Source: JBMTVN01 sp046047235 (GTDB lineage: Bacteria > Verrucomicrobiota > Verrucomicrobiia > Limisphaerales > JAHDYP01). From it: a stretch of 64,000 nt of DNA. The notes under the pieces were generated by a model that was not told the origin of the DNA, searched no databases, and saw nothing but the letters and a program-made list of their open reading frames with translations. Both the position numbers and the translations under genes were made by a program. Where the stretch lies: positions 16,309 to 80,308 of the forward strand of contig JBJOII010000009.1 of assembly GCA_046047235.1 (NCBI GenBank), read 5' to 3'. Numbering within the stretch: position 1 is the first letter of the stretch; every line of letters begins with the position of its first letter. Positions 33,511 to 43,138 of the stretch are shown here, piece after piece.

Positions 33511-36249
33511 ATGAGTTCCCCCGCCGCATCGCATCCGGCACGCGTCCAAATAATCTCCCTGCTGCTGCTACCACTCCTCGCCCTGGCCGAAATCCCTCTA
33601 CCTACGGACGCCCCCAAACCGCTCACTCCCGCAGAATCGGCCGCTGCCTTCCATTTACCCCCCGACTTTCGCATGGAAACCATCGCCAGCGAACCTCTGG
33701 TCTCTTCACCCTCAGGCGTCTGCTGGGATGCTCGCGGACGCCTCTTCATCAGCGAACTCCACGGCTACAATCTCGAAGGCCAACTGGACATCGAGGAACT
33801 CAATAAGACCGGCCAACTCGACACCCAGGTCCGACGCGTCCAGGCCGACGAAAAATTCAAAAAGGCGGCTGAACCCGGAACCTATGGCGTCGTTAAAATG
33901 CTCGAGGATACCGATGCCGACGGCATCATGGACCGAGCCACGCTCTGGTCCACAAACCTCCCACCAGTCTACGGGCTTGTTCCTGCCCGCGGCGGTCTCA
34001 TCCTCGCCTGCGCGCCCCACATCATCTTTCTGGCGGACCCCGATGACGATGGCCACCCGGAGATCCGGGAGACCCTGTTCACCGGCTTCGAAACCGGCCC
34101 GCTCGAGCGTGGTATCAACGCCCCGCAGTGGAACCCCGACGGATGGATCTACTTCGGCTCAGGTGCCGGAGGCGGCACCATCACCGGGCCACACCTCCCC
34201 AGCCCGGTCCAACTGCCCCGCTCGGATTTCCGCATCCGCCCCGACGGCACCGCCGTAGAACCACTCACCGGCAGCACCGGCACTTTTGGCTTCGCCCTGA
34301 CCCCCGCAGGCGATCGCTTCACGATGTCCACCGGCGAACCCGGACGCTTCGTTGCTCCACTCCCCTGGACCTACCTCTCCAGAAACCCCAACGCCAAAAC
34401 TACCGACCGACTCGAAATTCCCTCCGGCGACAAGCGAGTCTATCCACTCGCCCCGGCGCATCCCTGGCGACAAAAGCGCGCCGACCATCCCGAATATTCC
34501 AAGTACTACCGCGACCGCTACGGTGCGGGGGACAGTGACGCCGGCGGCTGGTTCACCTCAGCCTGCAGCCCGCTCATCTACCTCGATCACGCGCTACCCG
34601 ACCTCCACGGCCATTACTTCGCTTGTGAACCCTCCGGCAATATTCTCCACCGATCGCTGATCCAAGCCGAAGGCCCTGCCCTCACGCTCCACCGCCATCC
34701 CAACGAACTCCAAAGCGAGTTCGCCGCCACCTCCGATGCCTGGTCCCACCCCATGAACCTCTCCCATGGACCCGACGGCTCGATATGGGTCGTCGATTAC
34801 TACCGCGAAATCATCGAGGACTACTCCGCCATCCCCCGCCACCTTCAACAACAATACGGTGTCTACAACGGACACAATCGCGGACGTATCTACCGCCTCA
34901 CCCATGAACAACAACCCTCACCACCCCCGGCAGACCTTTCCCGACTTTCTCCCAGCCAACTGGCCGAAGAATGCGCCAGCACATACCACTGGCGGCGTCT
35001 CACCGCTCAGCGACTCCTCATCGAAGGCCGTCACACCTCGGCCTCATCCAGCCTCCACTCCCTGCTCGAATCCCGCCCCACCAACGAGCTCGCCACCATC
35101 ACGATCCTTCATACCCTGAACCAGCTCGGCACACTCACCCCCAACGATATCCGAGCCCACCTCACCCATCCCCACCCCGCCGTCCGCGTCCACGCTCTCC
35201 AACTCGCCGATACGCGCTTCGACCAATCCCCCACCCTCCTCCAAGCCACGCTCACAGCGCTCGATTCCGAGTCAAACGAACGCGTCCTCATCCAGTTCGC
35301 CCTCAGCCTCGGCCAAATTCAAAACCAACAAACTCTCGCCGCCCTCGCACAACTCGCACGCACCCGCCTCAATACCCGCTGGATGGATAACGCCATCCTC
35401 TGCAGCCTCAATCAACGAGAGGTCGACATGCTCGACGAACTCCTCCGCGATCCCGGCAACTCCCACCCCCTCATGCCCCACCTCGCCCAAGCCATCGCCG
35501 CCTCCCGCAACGAAACCCACCTCGCACGAACGCTCAAGCTCCTCACTTACGCCACGCCGGAAACCCAAAAGACCATCCTCGAAGCCCTCTCTTCCGGACG
35601 CAACAACGCCCCCCGCACCCCCCTCCAAACCCCGGAAGCACGCTCCGCCCTCAAGTGGTTTACGAGTGGCGACAACACCCCGGTCGAGATCTCCTCCGCC
35701 GCCAAGAGCCTCCTCGACTCGTTCTCGCCCAACGCCCTCGCTGATGAGGCCTCCTTCAGTAATTCCAGCCCACCTGCCAACGAAATCACCGAGGAACAGT
35801 TCCTGGCCTTCCTCGCCGGACTCAGCCAACCCCGCGACCTAGACCGGGGCCATCAGGTCTATGCCCAAGCCTGCACACCCTGCCATCGCATCGGCAGCGA
35901 AGGCCACGATGTCGGACCCGATCTCATGGGCCAGATCGGCATGGCTGAAGAGTCCCTCCTGCACGACATCCTTACCCCCAGCCAACGCATCCGCCCCGGC
36001 TTCGAAATGACCGAAGCCCTCACCGTCGACGGTGTCATCATCGCAGGTCTCCTGAAGAACGATGGCGCCACCAGCATCACTCTCCGCCAGGCCGGCGGCA
36101 TCGAGCAGGAGATCCTCCGCAAAGACATAGCCGAAATCCGCCGCACCCCCACCTCACTCATGCCCGCCTTCACCGAAGGTTACACCCCGGCCGATATCGC
36201 CAGCCTCCTCTCCTGGCTAAGACATCAACTAAACGCACCAAAGAACTAA
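33511..36249 (+). CDS. PVC-type membrane-bound dehydrogenase-like protein with C-terminal haem domain
   Basis: The 912-residue protein (ATG at 33511, chosen because it begins a signal peptide; the frame is open for 29 codons upstream) belongs to the large Verrucomicrobiota/Planctomycetota family with a 'putative membrane-bound dehydrogenase' domain (TIGR02604-like), HEAT-type helices and a haem-binding C-terminus (TIGR02603-like). Visible are CWDARGRLFISELHGYN, KMLEDTDADGIMDRATLW, a beta-propeller region ending HNRGRIYRLTH, helical repeats (about 480-740) and CTPCH at residues 788-792 followed by GHDVGPDLMGQIG. Likely periplasmic and electron-transferring; the substrate is unknown. No gene follows closely on this strand. 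Confidence 0.9.
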   Translation: MSSPAASHPARVQIISLLLLPLLALAEIPLPTDAPKPLTPAESAAAFHLPPDFRMETIASEPLVSSPSGVCWDARGRLFISELHGYNLEGQLDIEELNKTGQLDTQVRRVQADEKFKKAAEPGTYGVVKMLEDTDADGIMDRATLWSTNLPPVYGLVPARGGLILACAPHIIFLADPDDDGHPEIRETLFTGFETGPLERGINAPQWNPDGWIYFGSGAGGGTITGPHLPSPVQLPRSDFRIRPDGTAVEPLTGSTGTFGFALTPAGDRFTMSTGEPGRFVAPLPWTYLSRNPNAKTTDRLEIPSGDKRVYPLAPAHPWRQKRADHPEYSKYYRDRYGAGDSDAGGWFTSACSPLIYLDHALPDLHGHYFACEPSGNILHRSLIQAEGPALTLHRHPNELQSEFAATSDAWSHPMNLSHGPDGSIWVVDYYREIIEDYSAIPRHLQQQYGVYNGHNRGRIYRLTHEQQPSPPPADLSRLSPSQLAEECASTYHWRRLTAQRLLIEGRHTSASSSLHSLLESRPTNELATITILHTLNQLGTLTPNDIRAHLTHPHPAVRVHALQLADTRFDQSPTLLQATLTALDSESNERVLIQFALSLGQIQNQQTLAALAQLARTRLNTRWMDNAILCSLNQREVDMLDELLRDPGNSHPLMPHLAQAIAASRNETHLARTLKLLTYATPETQKTILEALSSGRNNAPRTPLQTPEARSALKWFTSGDNTPVEISSAAKSLLDSFSPNALADEASFSNSSPPANEITEEQFLAFLAGLSQPRDLDRGHQVYAQACTPCHRIGSEGHDVGPDLMGQIGMAEESLLHDILTPSQRIRPGFEMTEALTVDGVIIAGLLKNDGATSITLRQAGGIEQEILRKDIAEIRRTPTSLMPAFTEGYTPADIASLLSWLRHQLNAPKN

Positions 36250-36307
36250 GTCGACCCCCCGGGCGCCACCGGAGGTTCCGGCGAAACGTTCACCCCCTCA
36301 TCGATTA

Positions 36308-36360
36308 GCGTCCATTGGCGTCCATTCGCAGTTGAAGAACAGAGCATCCGCGTCCATTCG
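36308..36360. repeat. Three copies of GCGTCCATT
   Basis: GCGTCCATT begins at 36308, 36318 and 36350, the last two continuing CGC; the sequence after the third copy reads CGCGGT. They lie in the gap between convergent genes, with a CCGGA-GGT-TCCGG hairpin at about 36270. No gene is visible in 36250-36421. Confidence 0.45.
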
Positions 36361-36421
36361 CGGTAAACATCAAAAACCCGATTCGCGGTCGGAAAAGGAC
36401 GACACTCAACTCCGTTGATGA

Positions 36422-38611
36422 TCAGTAGCGAACAAGGATCACCTCATGCACATCCTCCACAACGACTTCCACGTCTCGACCCCGCTTCCGGATCCGGGTT
36501 TCTTCGCTCAACCCTTTCACCCCCTTAACCTTGTCTGAAAACCGCAAAGACGCCCTGAACATCGGACGATCCTCTATCAAACCCGGCAGGACATACGGCC
36601 GGTCCTTGACCGGCAACGTCCTGGGGGTCGCGTTATAGCACAGCAAATGGACTCGCAAGACCCGAGCATCAGCGTCATCTGTCACCACCACCTCCACATT
36701 GCTCGGCGCAACCACCTCCACCCGCCGCTCGGGCAATAACATGCGGACCGCATCGGCCCACAGCTTGCGCGCCTCCACAATGGCATGTTCACTCGCGGTG
36801 GAGTAATCGGGAGAGACCGCAAACGTAAGCACCCGGCCTTTCCCCACCTGATTCAGCATCACTGCCGGCCCAACGCCCTCCCCCGCACTCAGCGGCCAAT
36901 CCTTATTGTAGCCCTCCGGATTCGCCAGGGAATTGCGGACGGATTCCCTCAGCATCCCCGCAGCTTCTGCAGTCGTAGGCTTGTAAACCGTCGCCGGGCC
37001 ACGCACCAAAAAGGACCAGCCATCCTCTCGATTGGGAGCAAGGTGTTGGCTCAATGCACCAGCCCCCTCCCCTCCAATCGCAACCCAGTTGTCCCAGCCC
37101 GCAAGTCGCCTGTCGACTTCAGCACCCATCAAACCCGCAAGCTTGCACCGGTCCAACCTGCCGCCAAGGCGATCAAACTGGCCGCTCTGACCACTGATCA
37201 ACAAACTGCCGCCCTCCTCAACATAGGCCGTAAACAAAGCGACCTCACTCGCACTCAAGATCCCGGCGTTAGGCAGGCAAACCACCGGATACGAACGCAG
37301 CTCATCCAGACTCAATCGCTCATCAAAAATAAAACCAAAGGCGATGTGCTCCTGCACCGCAGCCTGATGCGCCCCCAGCACACTAAGGAAATACTCCATG
37401 GGCTTGTCCCTCCCCACCCAATCCCTGGTCCTGGAGCTGAAATATATCCCCAGCTCGCGAACCGGCTCCTGCCCGAAGTGCTCCCGCTTCGACCGCGCCT
37501 CCGCCAGCAGACTGCCTATCCGATCATAAGCCACCGCATCCAATGAACCGTCATAGGCAGTCTTGTCGATCATCGTCACGAATGCCCCATGCGCCAGCAA
37601 GGTGAACATCTCCCAACGCATGTCGTTCAATGGCCTTGTGGTCTGATCGTGATACATCCTCACTCCTCGCTGCACCGCAACCTGAAATGGCTTGCCCGGC
37701 GTGGCAGCCCGATACCACGCCGCATTGAAACTCGGCGTAAGTCCGCCAAAAGCCCACAAGCCCGCCTCGCCGGTCACGAAATCACCATTGCAGGCATGAA
37801 GGACCGGAAGTTGCCCCACCTCCCATGAAAACGGTGGACTCCCGTGATAATTGAAATCCACCGTCACCGACGGATCCAAAGTCCGCACATGCTGGACAAG
37901 CATCTTCTCAAACCGATCACTCGTCCGGTATCGAAACTCCAACATTCGTTCCCAACCCTCACTCCCCCAATCCACCCCGGACGGCATTTCGACCCCATAC
38001 TCCGCCCGATACAAACTCTTGCAGACCTCACACCAACACCCCGTCGGCGGACCAAAGCCCTGGTCCACCATGTCCAGATGAAATCCCGCCACACCGGAGC
38101 CAACCATCTCCTCCAGCAAACCTTTGACCACGTTGGTATACCCGCTGTTGTAACAAACCAAATAGTCTACCGGCTTGCCATCTGCCTGTCTGACCTTCCA
38201 CTCCGGATGCTCCCTCAGCTCATGCGCCGGATATTGCATCTGACAATACGCAATCACCGGCAGCCCGTGCCTCACTCCCTCCTCCACCGCCTCCCGCAAG
38301 ACATCCCTGTCCCCCAAACCTGAAGGCCGCGGCACCCAGGCAGATTCATGAAAGGTATAGTCACCATCCCGGACCCAAAGAACCAAATACTCCCCGTTCG
38401 CCTCCACGCATCGCCGAACAATCTCCCGTCCGTCGAAACGCGAGGCATAGCCCCCAGCATGCCGCCCGCCCGCAAACTGTGCACCGGTAGGTCCAACCTC
38501 CATCCCAACCAAAGCGGATTCATGCCAACGCTTCCCGGCCTCCTGCCCAAGCAACACAGCGCCCAAAGTCAGGCCAAAAACCACCAGGAACATTCGCTTC
38601 ATCGTCTTCAT
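36422..38611 (-). CDS. TIM-barrel glycoside hydrolase-like protein (GHL6-like) with beta-galactosidase trimerisation-type domain, secreted
   Basis: The product (729 residues from the ATG at 38611, preceded by GGAGG 7 nt upstream) has a signal peptide (about 1-24). The N-terminal half is a TIM barrel resembling hypothetical glycosyl hydrolase 6 (GHL6): FDGREIVRRCVEANGEYLVLWVRDGDY, GVAGFHLDMVDQGFG and a CWCEVCKSLYR segment. A Rossmann-like domain like the beta-galactosidase trimerisation domain follows (LRSYPVVCLPNAGILSASEVALFTAYVEEGGSLLISG). A C-terminal beta domain ends in EVILVRY. Catalytic acids are not assigned. The gene follows the SGNH hydrolase gene directly, with almost no gap, so they form a two-gene operon. 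Confidence 0.78.
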   Translation of the reverse strand: MKTMKRMFLVVFGLTLGAVLLGQEAGKRWHESALVGMEVGPTGAQFAGGRHAGGYASRFDGREIVRRCVEANGEYLVLWVRDGDYTFHESAWVPRPSGLGDRDVLREAVEEGVRHGLPVIAYCQMQYPAHELREHPEWKVRQADGKPVDYLVCYNSGYTNVVKGLLEEMVGSGVAGFHLDMVDQGFGPPTGCWCEVCKSLYRAEYGVEMPSGVDWGSEGWERMLEFRYRTSDRFEKMLVQHVRTLDPSVTVDFNYHGSPPFSWEVGQLPVLHACNGDFVTGEAGLWAFGGLTPSFNAAWYRAATPGKPFQVAVQRGVRMYHDQTTRPLNDMRWEMFTLLAHGAFVTMIDKTAYDGSLDAVAYDRIGSLLAEARSKREHFGQEPVRELGIYFSSRTRDWVGRDKPMEYFLSVLGAHQAAVQEHIAFGFIFDERLSLDELRSYPVVCLPNAGILSASEVALFTAYVEEGGSLLISGQSGQFDRLGGRLDRCKLAGLMGAEVDRRLAGWDNWVAIGGEGAGALSQHLAPNREDGWSFLVRGPATVYKPTTAEAAGMLRESVRNSLANPEGYNKDWPLSAGEGVGPAVMLNQVGKGRVLTFAVSPDYSTASEHAIVEARKLWADAVRMLLPERRVEVVAPSNVEVVVTDDADARVLRVHLLCYNATPRTLPVKDRPYVLPGLIEDRPMFRASLRFSDKVKGVKGLSEETRIRKRGRDVEVVVEDVHEVILVRY

Positions 38612-38612
38612 G

Positions 38613-39338
38613 TCATCGTCCTCCGTCTTCTCTACCCAGCACCCCATCCAAATGGGACTTAATCACACCCGACCACATCCGGTAACCCATCGGGCTCATG
38701 TGCAGCCGATCCTCCCGATACAGCTCAGGGATCGGCTTCCCGTCCGGCCCCAGATACCCGTTGGCTTGCGGTATGAAATACACCTCATCCAACCGTGCAC
38801 ATGCCTCAGCTAAAGCCGCATTGCTCTTCTGAATCTTGGGCCACGCTGCCCACCTTGATTCACAAGGGAACACCTCGAGACAAAACACCGGCGCCTTCGG
38901 CTCCACCAGCTTCGCCACCCCAACGATATACTCAAACCAACCCGCAACCTCCTCCGGAGTCGCGTCACCCTCCTCCCCCTTCACGTCGTTCCCTACAAAT
39001 ATCACCACCGCCCGAAACCGATGCGGCCAAATCAGGCGCTCCGCAAAAACCGATACATCCCTGAATTTCGAACCTCCATACCCCCTCCGAATCACCGGAT
39101 ACGGATACATGTCCTCCGCAATCGTGTCCCACATTCGGATCGATGAACTGCCCAGAAAGAGAACGCTATCCGCCGCATGCTCCTCCTCTTGATCCTTGGC
39201 CTCAAGCTTCTCAATGTCCGACTCCCACTTGCCCTCAGCCGCCGCCCGCTGCTCAGCCGTCGGAGCCAAAGGCCCCGCCAAACAAAACACCCCAACCAAC
39301 AAACTCGCACCTGCCAATAACATGCTCACAGAACGCAT
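38613..39338 (-). CDS. SGNH/GDSL-family esterase, secreted
   Basis: The product (241 residues from the ATG at 39338; an in-frame start 14 codons upstream is possible) has a signal peptide (about 1-22) and SGNH motifs: FLGSSSIRMW with the catalytic Ser (the Gly-Asp-Ser motif is Gly-Ser-Ser here), VIFVGNDVKG with the block III Asn, and EDRLHMSPMGYRMW with Asp and His near the C-terminus. This is the block pattern of carbohydrate esterases common in PVC bacteria. The gene is the first in an operon with the GHL6-like glycosidase. Confidence 0.83.
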   Translation of the reverse strand: MRSVSMLLAGASLLVGVFCLAGPLAPTAEQRAAAEGKWESDIEKLEAKDQEEEHAADSVLFLGSSSIRMWDTIAEDMYPYPVIRRGYGGSKFRDVSVFAERLIWPHRFRAVVIFVGNDVKGEEGDATPEEVAGWFEYIVGVAKLVEPKAPVFCLEVFPCESRWAAWPKIQKSNAALAEACARLDEVYFIPQANGYLGPDGKPIPELYREDRLHMSPMGYRMWSGVIKSHLDGVLGREDGGR

Positions 39339-39413
39339 CCCATTCTCATGCCAATAAACCCAACCACCCGCAACCCCCAACCACCTCTCCCCCTGCTCCC
39401 GTGCATGATCACA

Positions 39414-39437
39414 CGAGGGTAAGTTCGGCTACCCTCG
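39414..39437. promoter_or_regulatory. Perfect 8-bp inverted repeat in a divergent intergenic region
   Basis: CGAGGGTA (39414-39421) and TACCCTCG (39430-39437) flank an 8-nt loop; outside one mismatch, two more base pairs follow. It lies between the leftward SGNH gene (start 39338) and the rightward ThuA gene (39704), the expected place for an operator. No T-run follows. The rest of the 365-bp gap has no gene I can support. Confidence 0.4.
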
Positions 39438-39703
39438 AGTATCGGCCCGCCCCCCCACCCAGCAAATAGTGGTGCCATAGCTAAACTGCCCTCTCCCCCT
39501 GCTCCAACCAACGGTTTATCGATCAAATGTCCACACCCAGATCAACACACCCAGCAGCCTTCCTACTTCTACCCGGCTCAAACCGCCAAAAATGGCCTGG
39601 ATCCCCTCCCCAGCCTTGATCTCCCTGCTCCTTCAGGCACACTCCCTCGACTCCGCGCCCACAGCTGCCTCCCCGCAGCCGAGGTGCGCCGCATTGCAAC
39701 TAC

Positions 39704-42700
39704 ATGAAGCACATGAAGCTCAAGTCCCTGATCCTTGCTCTGCTGGCATCGCTGGCCTTTCTACCAGCCAACCAGGCTGCCTCCTCCGGTCCCGTCCGCG
39801 TCCTCTTCCTCGGTCACGAAGCCGAACACCACCCCTCCAACCTCTACTACCCCATGATCGCCCAGGCGCTCGGACGCGATGCGATCTACTTCGACTACGT
39901 CACAACGGTCGGCGAAGCGCTCGACGACGCCAACCACCTCGCCCGCTACGACGCCCTGCTCCTCTACGCCAACCACGAAACCATCTCCCCGCAACAATGG
40001 CAAAACCTCCTCCATTACGTCGAAAACGGGGGCGGCTTCATCCCCGTCCATTGTGCAAGCTGGTGCTTCAGCAATGAACCCGGCTTCGACCAACTCGTCG
40101 GCGGACGCTTCGCCCACCACCAAACCGGCACCTTTAAAGTCAAAACGATCCTGCCCAACCACCCCGCCATCCAGAACGTCCCCGAACTCGAAGCCTGGGA
40201 CGAAACCTACGTCCACTCCAACCACAACCCCAAGGACCGCACAATCCTCCAAGTCCGCGAAGTCAACCCCGGCGGCGACAACATCAGCGAACCCGAGCCT
40301 TGGACCTGGATCCGCACCCAAGGCAAAGGCCGCGTCTTCTACACCGCTTCCGGACACGACCAACGCGTCTGGACTCGCGACGAATTCCACCAACTCCTCA
40401 AGCACGGCATCCTCTGGGCCGTCGGCGATAAACGCCGCTCTTCCTACGAACAGTTCCTCACCTCCCGTAAACCGCTCCAATACGAAAAGCGCGATAACAT
40501 TCCCAACTACGAACGCCGCCCCGAACCCCTGAAATACCAGCTCCCGCTCGCCCCGGAAGACTCACTCCAGTATACCCGCGTCCCCGTCGGCTTCCGCCTC
40601 GAACTCTTCGCCTCCGAACCCGACATCATCAACCCCATCGCCATGGCCTGGGACGAACGCGGCCGCCTCTGGGTCGCCGAAACGGTCGACTACCCCAACG
40701 AACTCACCACCAACCGAATCGGACGAGATAATATCAAAATCCTGGAGGATACCAACGGCGACGGCCGCTGTGACAAGGTCACGATCTTCGCCACCGGCCT
40801 GAATGTCCCCACCTCCATCGTCTTCGCCCATGGCGGGGTCATCGTCTCCCAAGCCCCCGACTTCCTCTTCTTCAAGGATACCAATGGCGACGATATCGCT
40901 GACGTCCGCGAAATCCTCAACACGGGTTGGGGCATCGCCGACACCCACGCCGGCCCTTCCAACCTCCGCTATGGCCTCAACAACCGCGTCTGGGGCACGG
41001 TCGGCTACTCCGGCTTCTCCGGCACCCGCAACGGCAAGGACTACCGCTTCGGCTCCGGGGTCTTTAACATGAACGCCGACGGTTCAGACGTCACGTTCCT
41101 CCACCAGTTCAACAACAATACCTGGGGCCTCGGCTTCAACGCCGCCGGCGATGTCTTCGGTTCCACCGCCAACGCCAACCCCGCCTTCTTCTGCGCTTTC
41201 CCCGCCTCCGCCTACACGGATACCCCCGGCATGTCCGCCAAAATGATCGCGGACTCCCCCAACTTCCACCCCATCACCCCCAACGTCCGGCAAGTCGATG
41301 CCTTCGGCCAATACACCGCCGGCGCCGGCTACTCCTTCGCCACCTCCGACCGCTTCCCTCCCTCGTGGCAGGATTCCATGGCCTTCATCAGTGGCCCCAC
41401 CGGACACCTCCTCGGCATGTTCAAAAACATCCCCGACGGCTCCGGCTACAAGGCCATTAACCGCTTCTCCGTCATCGCCAGCGCAGATGAATGGTTCTCC
41501 CCCGTCTCCGCCGAAGTCGGCCCCGACGGCAACCTCTGGGTCGCCGACTGGTACAACTTCATCATCCAACACAACCCGACCCCCTCCCCGGAACGCGGCG
41601 GCTACCGCGGTGAAAACGGCAAAGGCAACGCCCACATCAATCCCAACCGCGACCGCCAACACGGACGCATCTATCGCCTGGTCTGGGAGGACGCCGCACA
41701 ACCCGCCCCAAGACTCTCCCTCGACCAAGCTTCCAACGAACAACTGCTCCAAACACTCAGCCACCCCAATCAGTTCTGGCGACTCACCGCCCAACGCCTC
41801 CTCATCCAGAAGAACCAAGAGGCAACCACCCAACCCCTCCGCCGCCAAGTCACCAGCGGTGGCATCGCCGCCGTCCACGCACTGTGGACCCTGCACGGAC
41901 TAGGCAAACTCGACCGCGAAATCCATCAGGCCGCCCTCCTGAATACCGACCCGGTCCTCCGCCGCAATGCGATCCAGGCTCTCGGCACCTCTGCCGACGA
42001 TATCCAGCTGTTCTTTGATACGGCCGTGATCGCCTCCCCCGACCTCCAGGCCCGGCGTGCTGCCTTCACCAAGATGGCCCAGTTCCCCAAACACCCCATG
42101 CTCGCCGTCGCTATCCCCAACCTCCTCCGCGACGAAACCAACCGCAAAGATGACTGGCTCCTCCACGCCCTCAAGGTCTCAGCCCATAACCAGGGCGTCC
42201 CCGCCAGCTTCAGCACAAAACCCGGCCCCAACCTCCTCCCCAATTCGTCGTTCGAAGACACCAACAACAACCAGCCCGTCAACTGGCGCCCCGCCACCTA
42301 CTCCGACCGCGGCCAGACAACCTTCACGCTCGATAACAAAGTCGCGCATTCGGGCAATAACTCCGTCCGGATCACCTCAGAACAAGGCGCAGACGTCTCC
42401 TGGCTCATCCAGGCCCCCGTCAAACCCAGCACGGAATACCGCCTCTCCGGCTGGGTCCGAACCGAAAACCTCAAAGGCGCGCGCGGTGCCCAGTTCAATA
42501 TCCATGGAGTCGGCGACGCCGTCACAACCGCCGTGAAGGACACCTCAGACTGGACCCGACTCGAAGTGACGTTTAACTCCGCCAACCTCCAGCAGGTCAC
42601 CATCAATTGCCTCTTCGGTGGCTGGGGCACCTCCCGCGGCACAGCCTGGTTCGATGACGTCGCTCTCGAGGAAATGATCTTCGAAATCTCAAACGAAGAA

Positions 42701-43045
42701 ATCGAGGTCGAACCCGGCAACGCCTCGCGCGGACGTCAGATCTTCCGGGAACACCCCATCGCATCGTGTATCCGGTGCCATCGCCTGGAAGGCGAAGGCG
42801 GCTTCGTCGGCCCTTACCTCGATGGCATCGCCAAACGCCAGAAAGAGGATTACCTGCGCGAAAGCCTCCTCGATCCCCAAGCCAAGATCGCCGAAGGCTT
42901 CCCCGCCGAAATCTCACCCATGCCACCCTTTGGCGTCCTCCTAACCCCACAGGATATCGAGGACCTCGTCGCCTTCCTGCTCACGCTCGAAGCCGACCCC
43001 CCTCCGGGCTCACTCGTTCCCCCACCCGAGATCTCCTACGAATAA
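39704..43045 (+). CDS. ThuA + PVC-type dehydrogenase + carbohydrate-binding-like + cytochrome c fusion protein
   Basis: The 1,113-residue protein has a signal peptide (about 1-26), then a ThuA-like domain (about 30-250; VLFLGHEAEHHP, YDALLLYANHE, GGGFIPVHCASW). From about 285 the PVC membrane-bound dehydrogenase-like propeller follows (AWDERGRLWVAETVDYPNE, ILEDTNGDGRCDKVT, ending HGRIYRLVWED), then HEAT-like helices, a jelly-roll carbohydrate-binding-type domain (about 860-985, NLLPNSSFEDTNNNQPVNW) and a terminal cytochrome c with CIRCH at residues 1022-1026 and a possible axial Met in ISPMPPFG. It would act in the periplasm on a carbohydrate substrate and pass electrons to cytochromes. It is related to the protein at 33511 only in its central region. 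Confidence 0.9.
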   Translation: MKHMKLKSLILALLASLAFLPANQAASSGPVRVLFLGHEAEHHPSNLYYPMIAQALGRDAIYFDYVTTVGEALDDANHLARYDALLLYANHETISPQQWQNLLHYVENGGGFIPVHCASWCFSNEPGFDQLVGGRFAHHQTGTFKVKTILPNHPAIQNVPELEAWDETYVHSNHNPKDRTILQVREVNPGGDNISEPEPWTWIRTQGKGRVFYTASGHDQRVWTRDEFHQLLKHGILWAVGDKRRSSYEQFLTSRKPLQYEKRDNIPNYERRPEPLKYQLPLAPEDSLQYTRVPVGFRLELFASEPDIINPIAMAWDERGRLWVAETVDYPNELTTNRIGRDNIKILEDTNGDGRCDKVTIFATGLNVPTSIVFAHGGVIVSQAPDFLFFKDTNGDDIADVREILNTGWGIADTHAGPSNLRYGLNNRVWGTVGYSGFSGTRNGKDYRFGSGVFNMNADGSDVTFLHQFNNNTWGLGFNAAGDVFGSTANANPAFFCAFPASAYTDTPGMSAKMIADSPNFHPITPNVRQVDAFGQYTAGAGYSFATSDRFPPSWQDSMAFISGPTGHLLGMFKNIPDGSGYKAINRFSVIASADEWFSPVSAEVGPDGNLWVADWYNFIIQHNPTPSPERGGYRGENGKGNAHINPNRDRQHGRIYRLVWEDAAQPAPRLSLDQASNEQLLQTLSHPNQFWRLTAQRLLIQKNQEATTQPLRRQVTSGGIAAVHALWTLHGLGKLDREIHQAALLNTDPVLRRNAIQALGTSADDIQLFFDTAVIASPDLQARRAAFTKMAQFPKHPMLAVAIPNLLRDETNRKDDWLLHALKVSAHNQGVPASFSTKPGPNLLPNSSFEDTNNNQPVNWRPATYSDRGQTTFTLDNKVAHSGNNSVRITSEQGADVSWLIQAPVKPSTEYRLSGWVRTENLKGARGAQFNIHGVGDAVTTAVKDTSDWTRLEVTFNSANLQQVTINCLFGGWGTSRGTAWFDDVALEEMIFEISNEEIEVEPGNASRGRQIFREHPIASCIRCHRLEGEGGFVGPYLDGIAKRQKEDYLRESLLDPQAKIAEGFPAEISPMPPFGVLLTPQDIEDLVAFLLTLEADPPPGSLVPPPEISYE

Positions 43046-43138
43046 AAGCCTCGCGCTTTTTGCGCCCGCTCAAAGCGGTGCTACCATCAGACCGTTGCCC
43101 GGCCGGCTCCATCTGCCGCCTGCCGGGCTCCGGATTTT

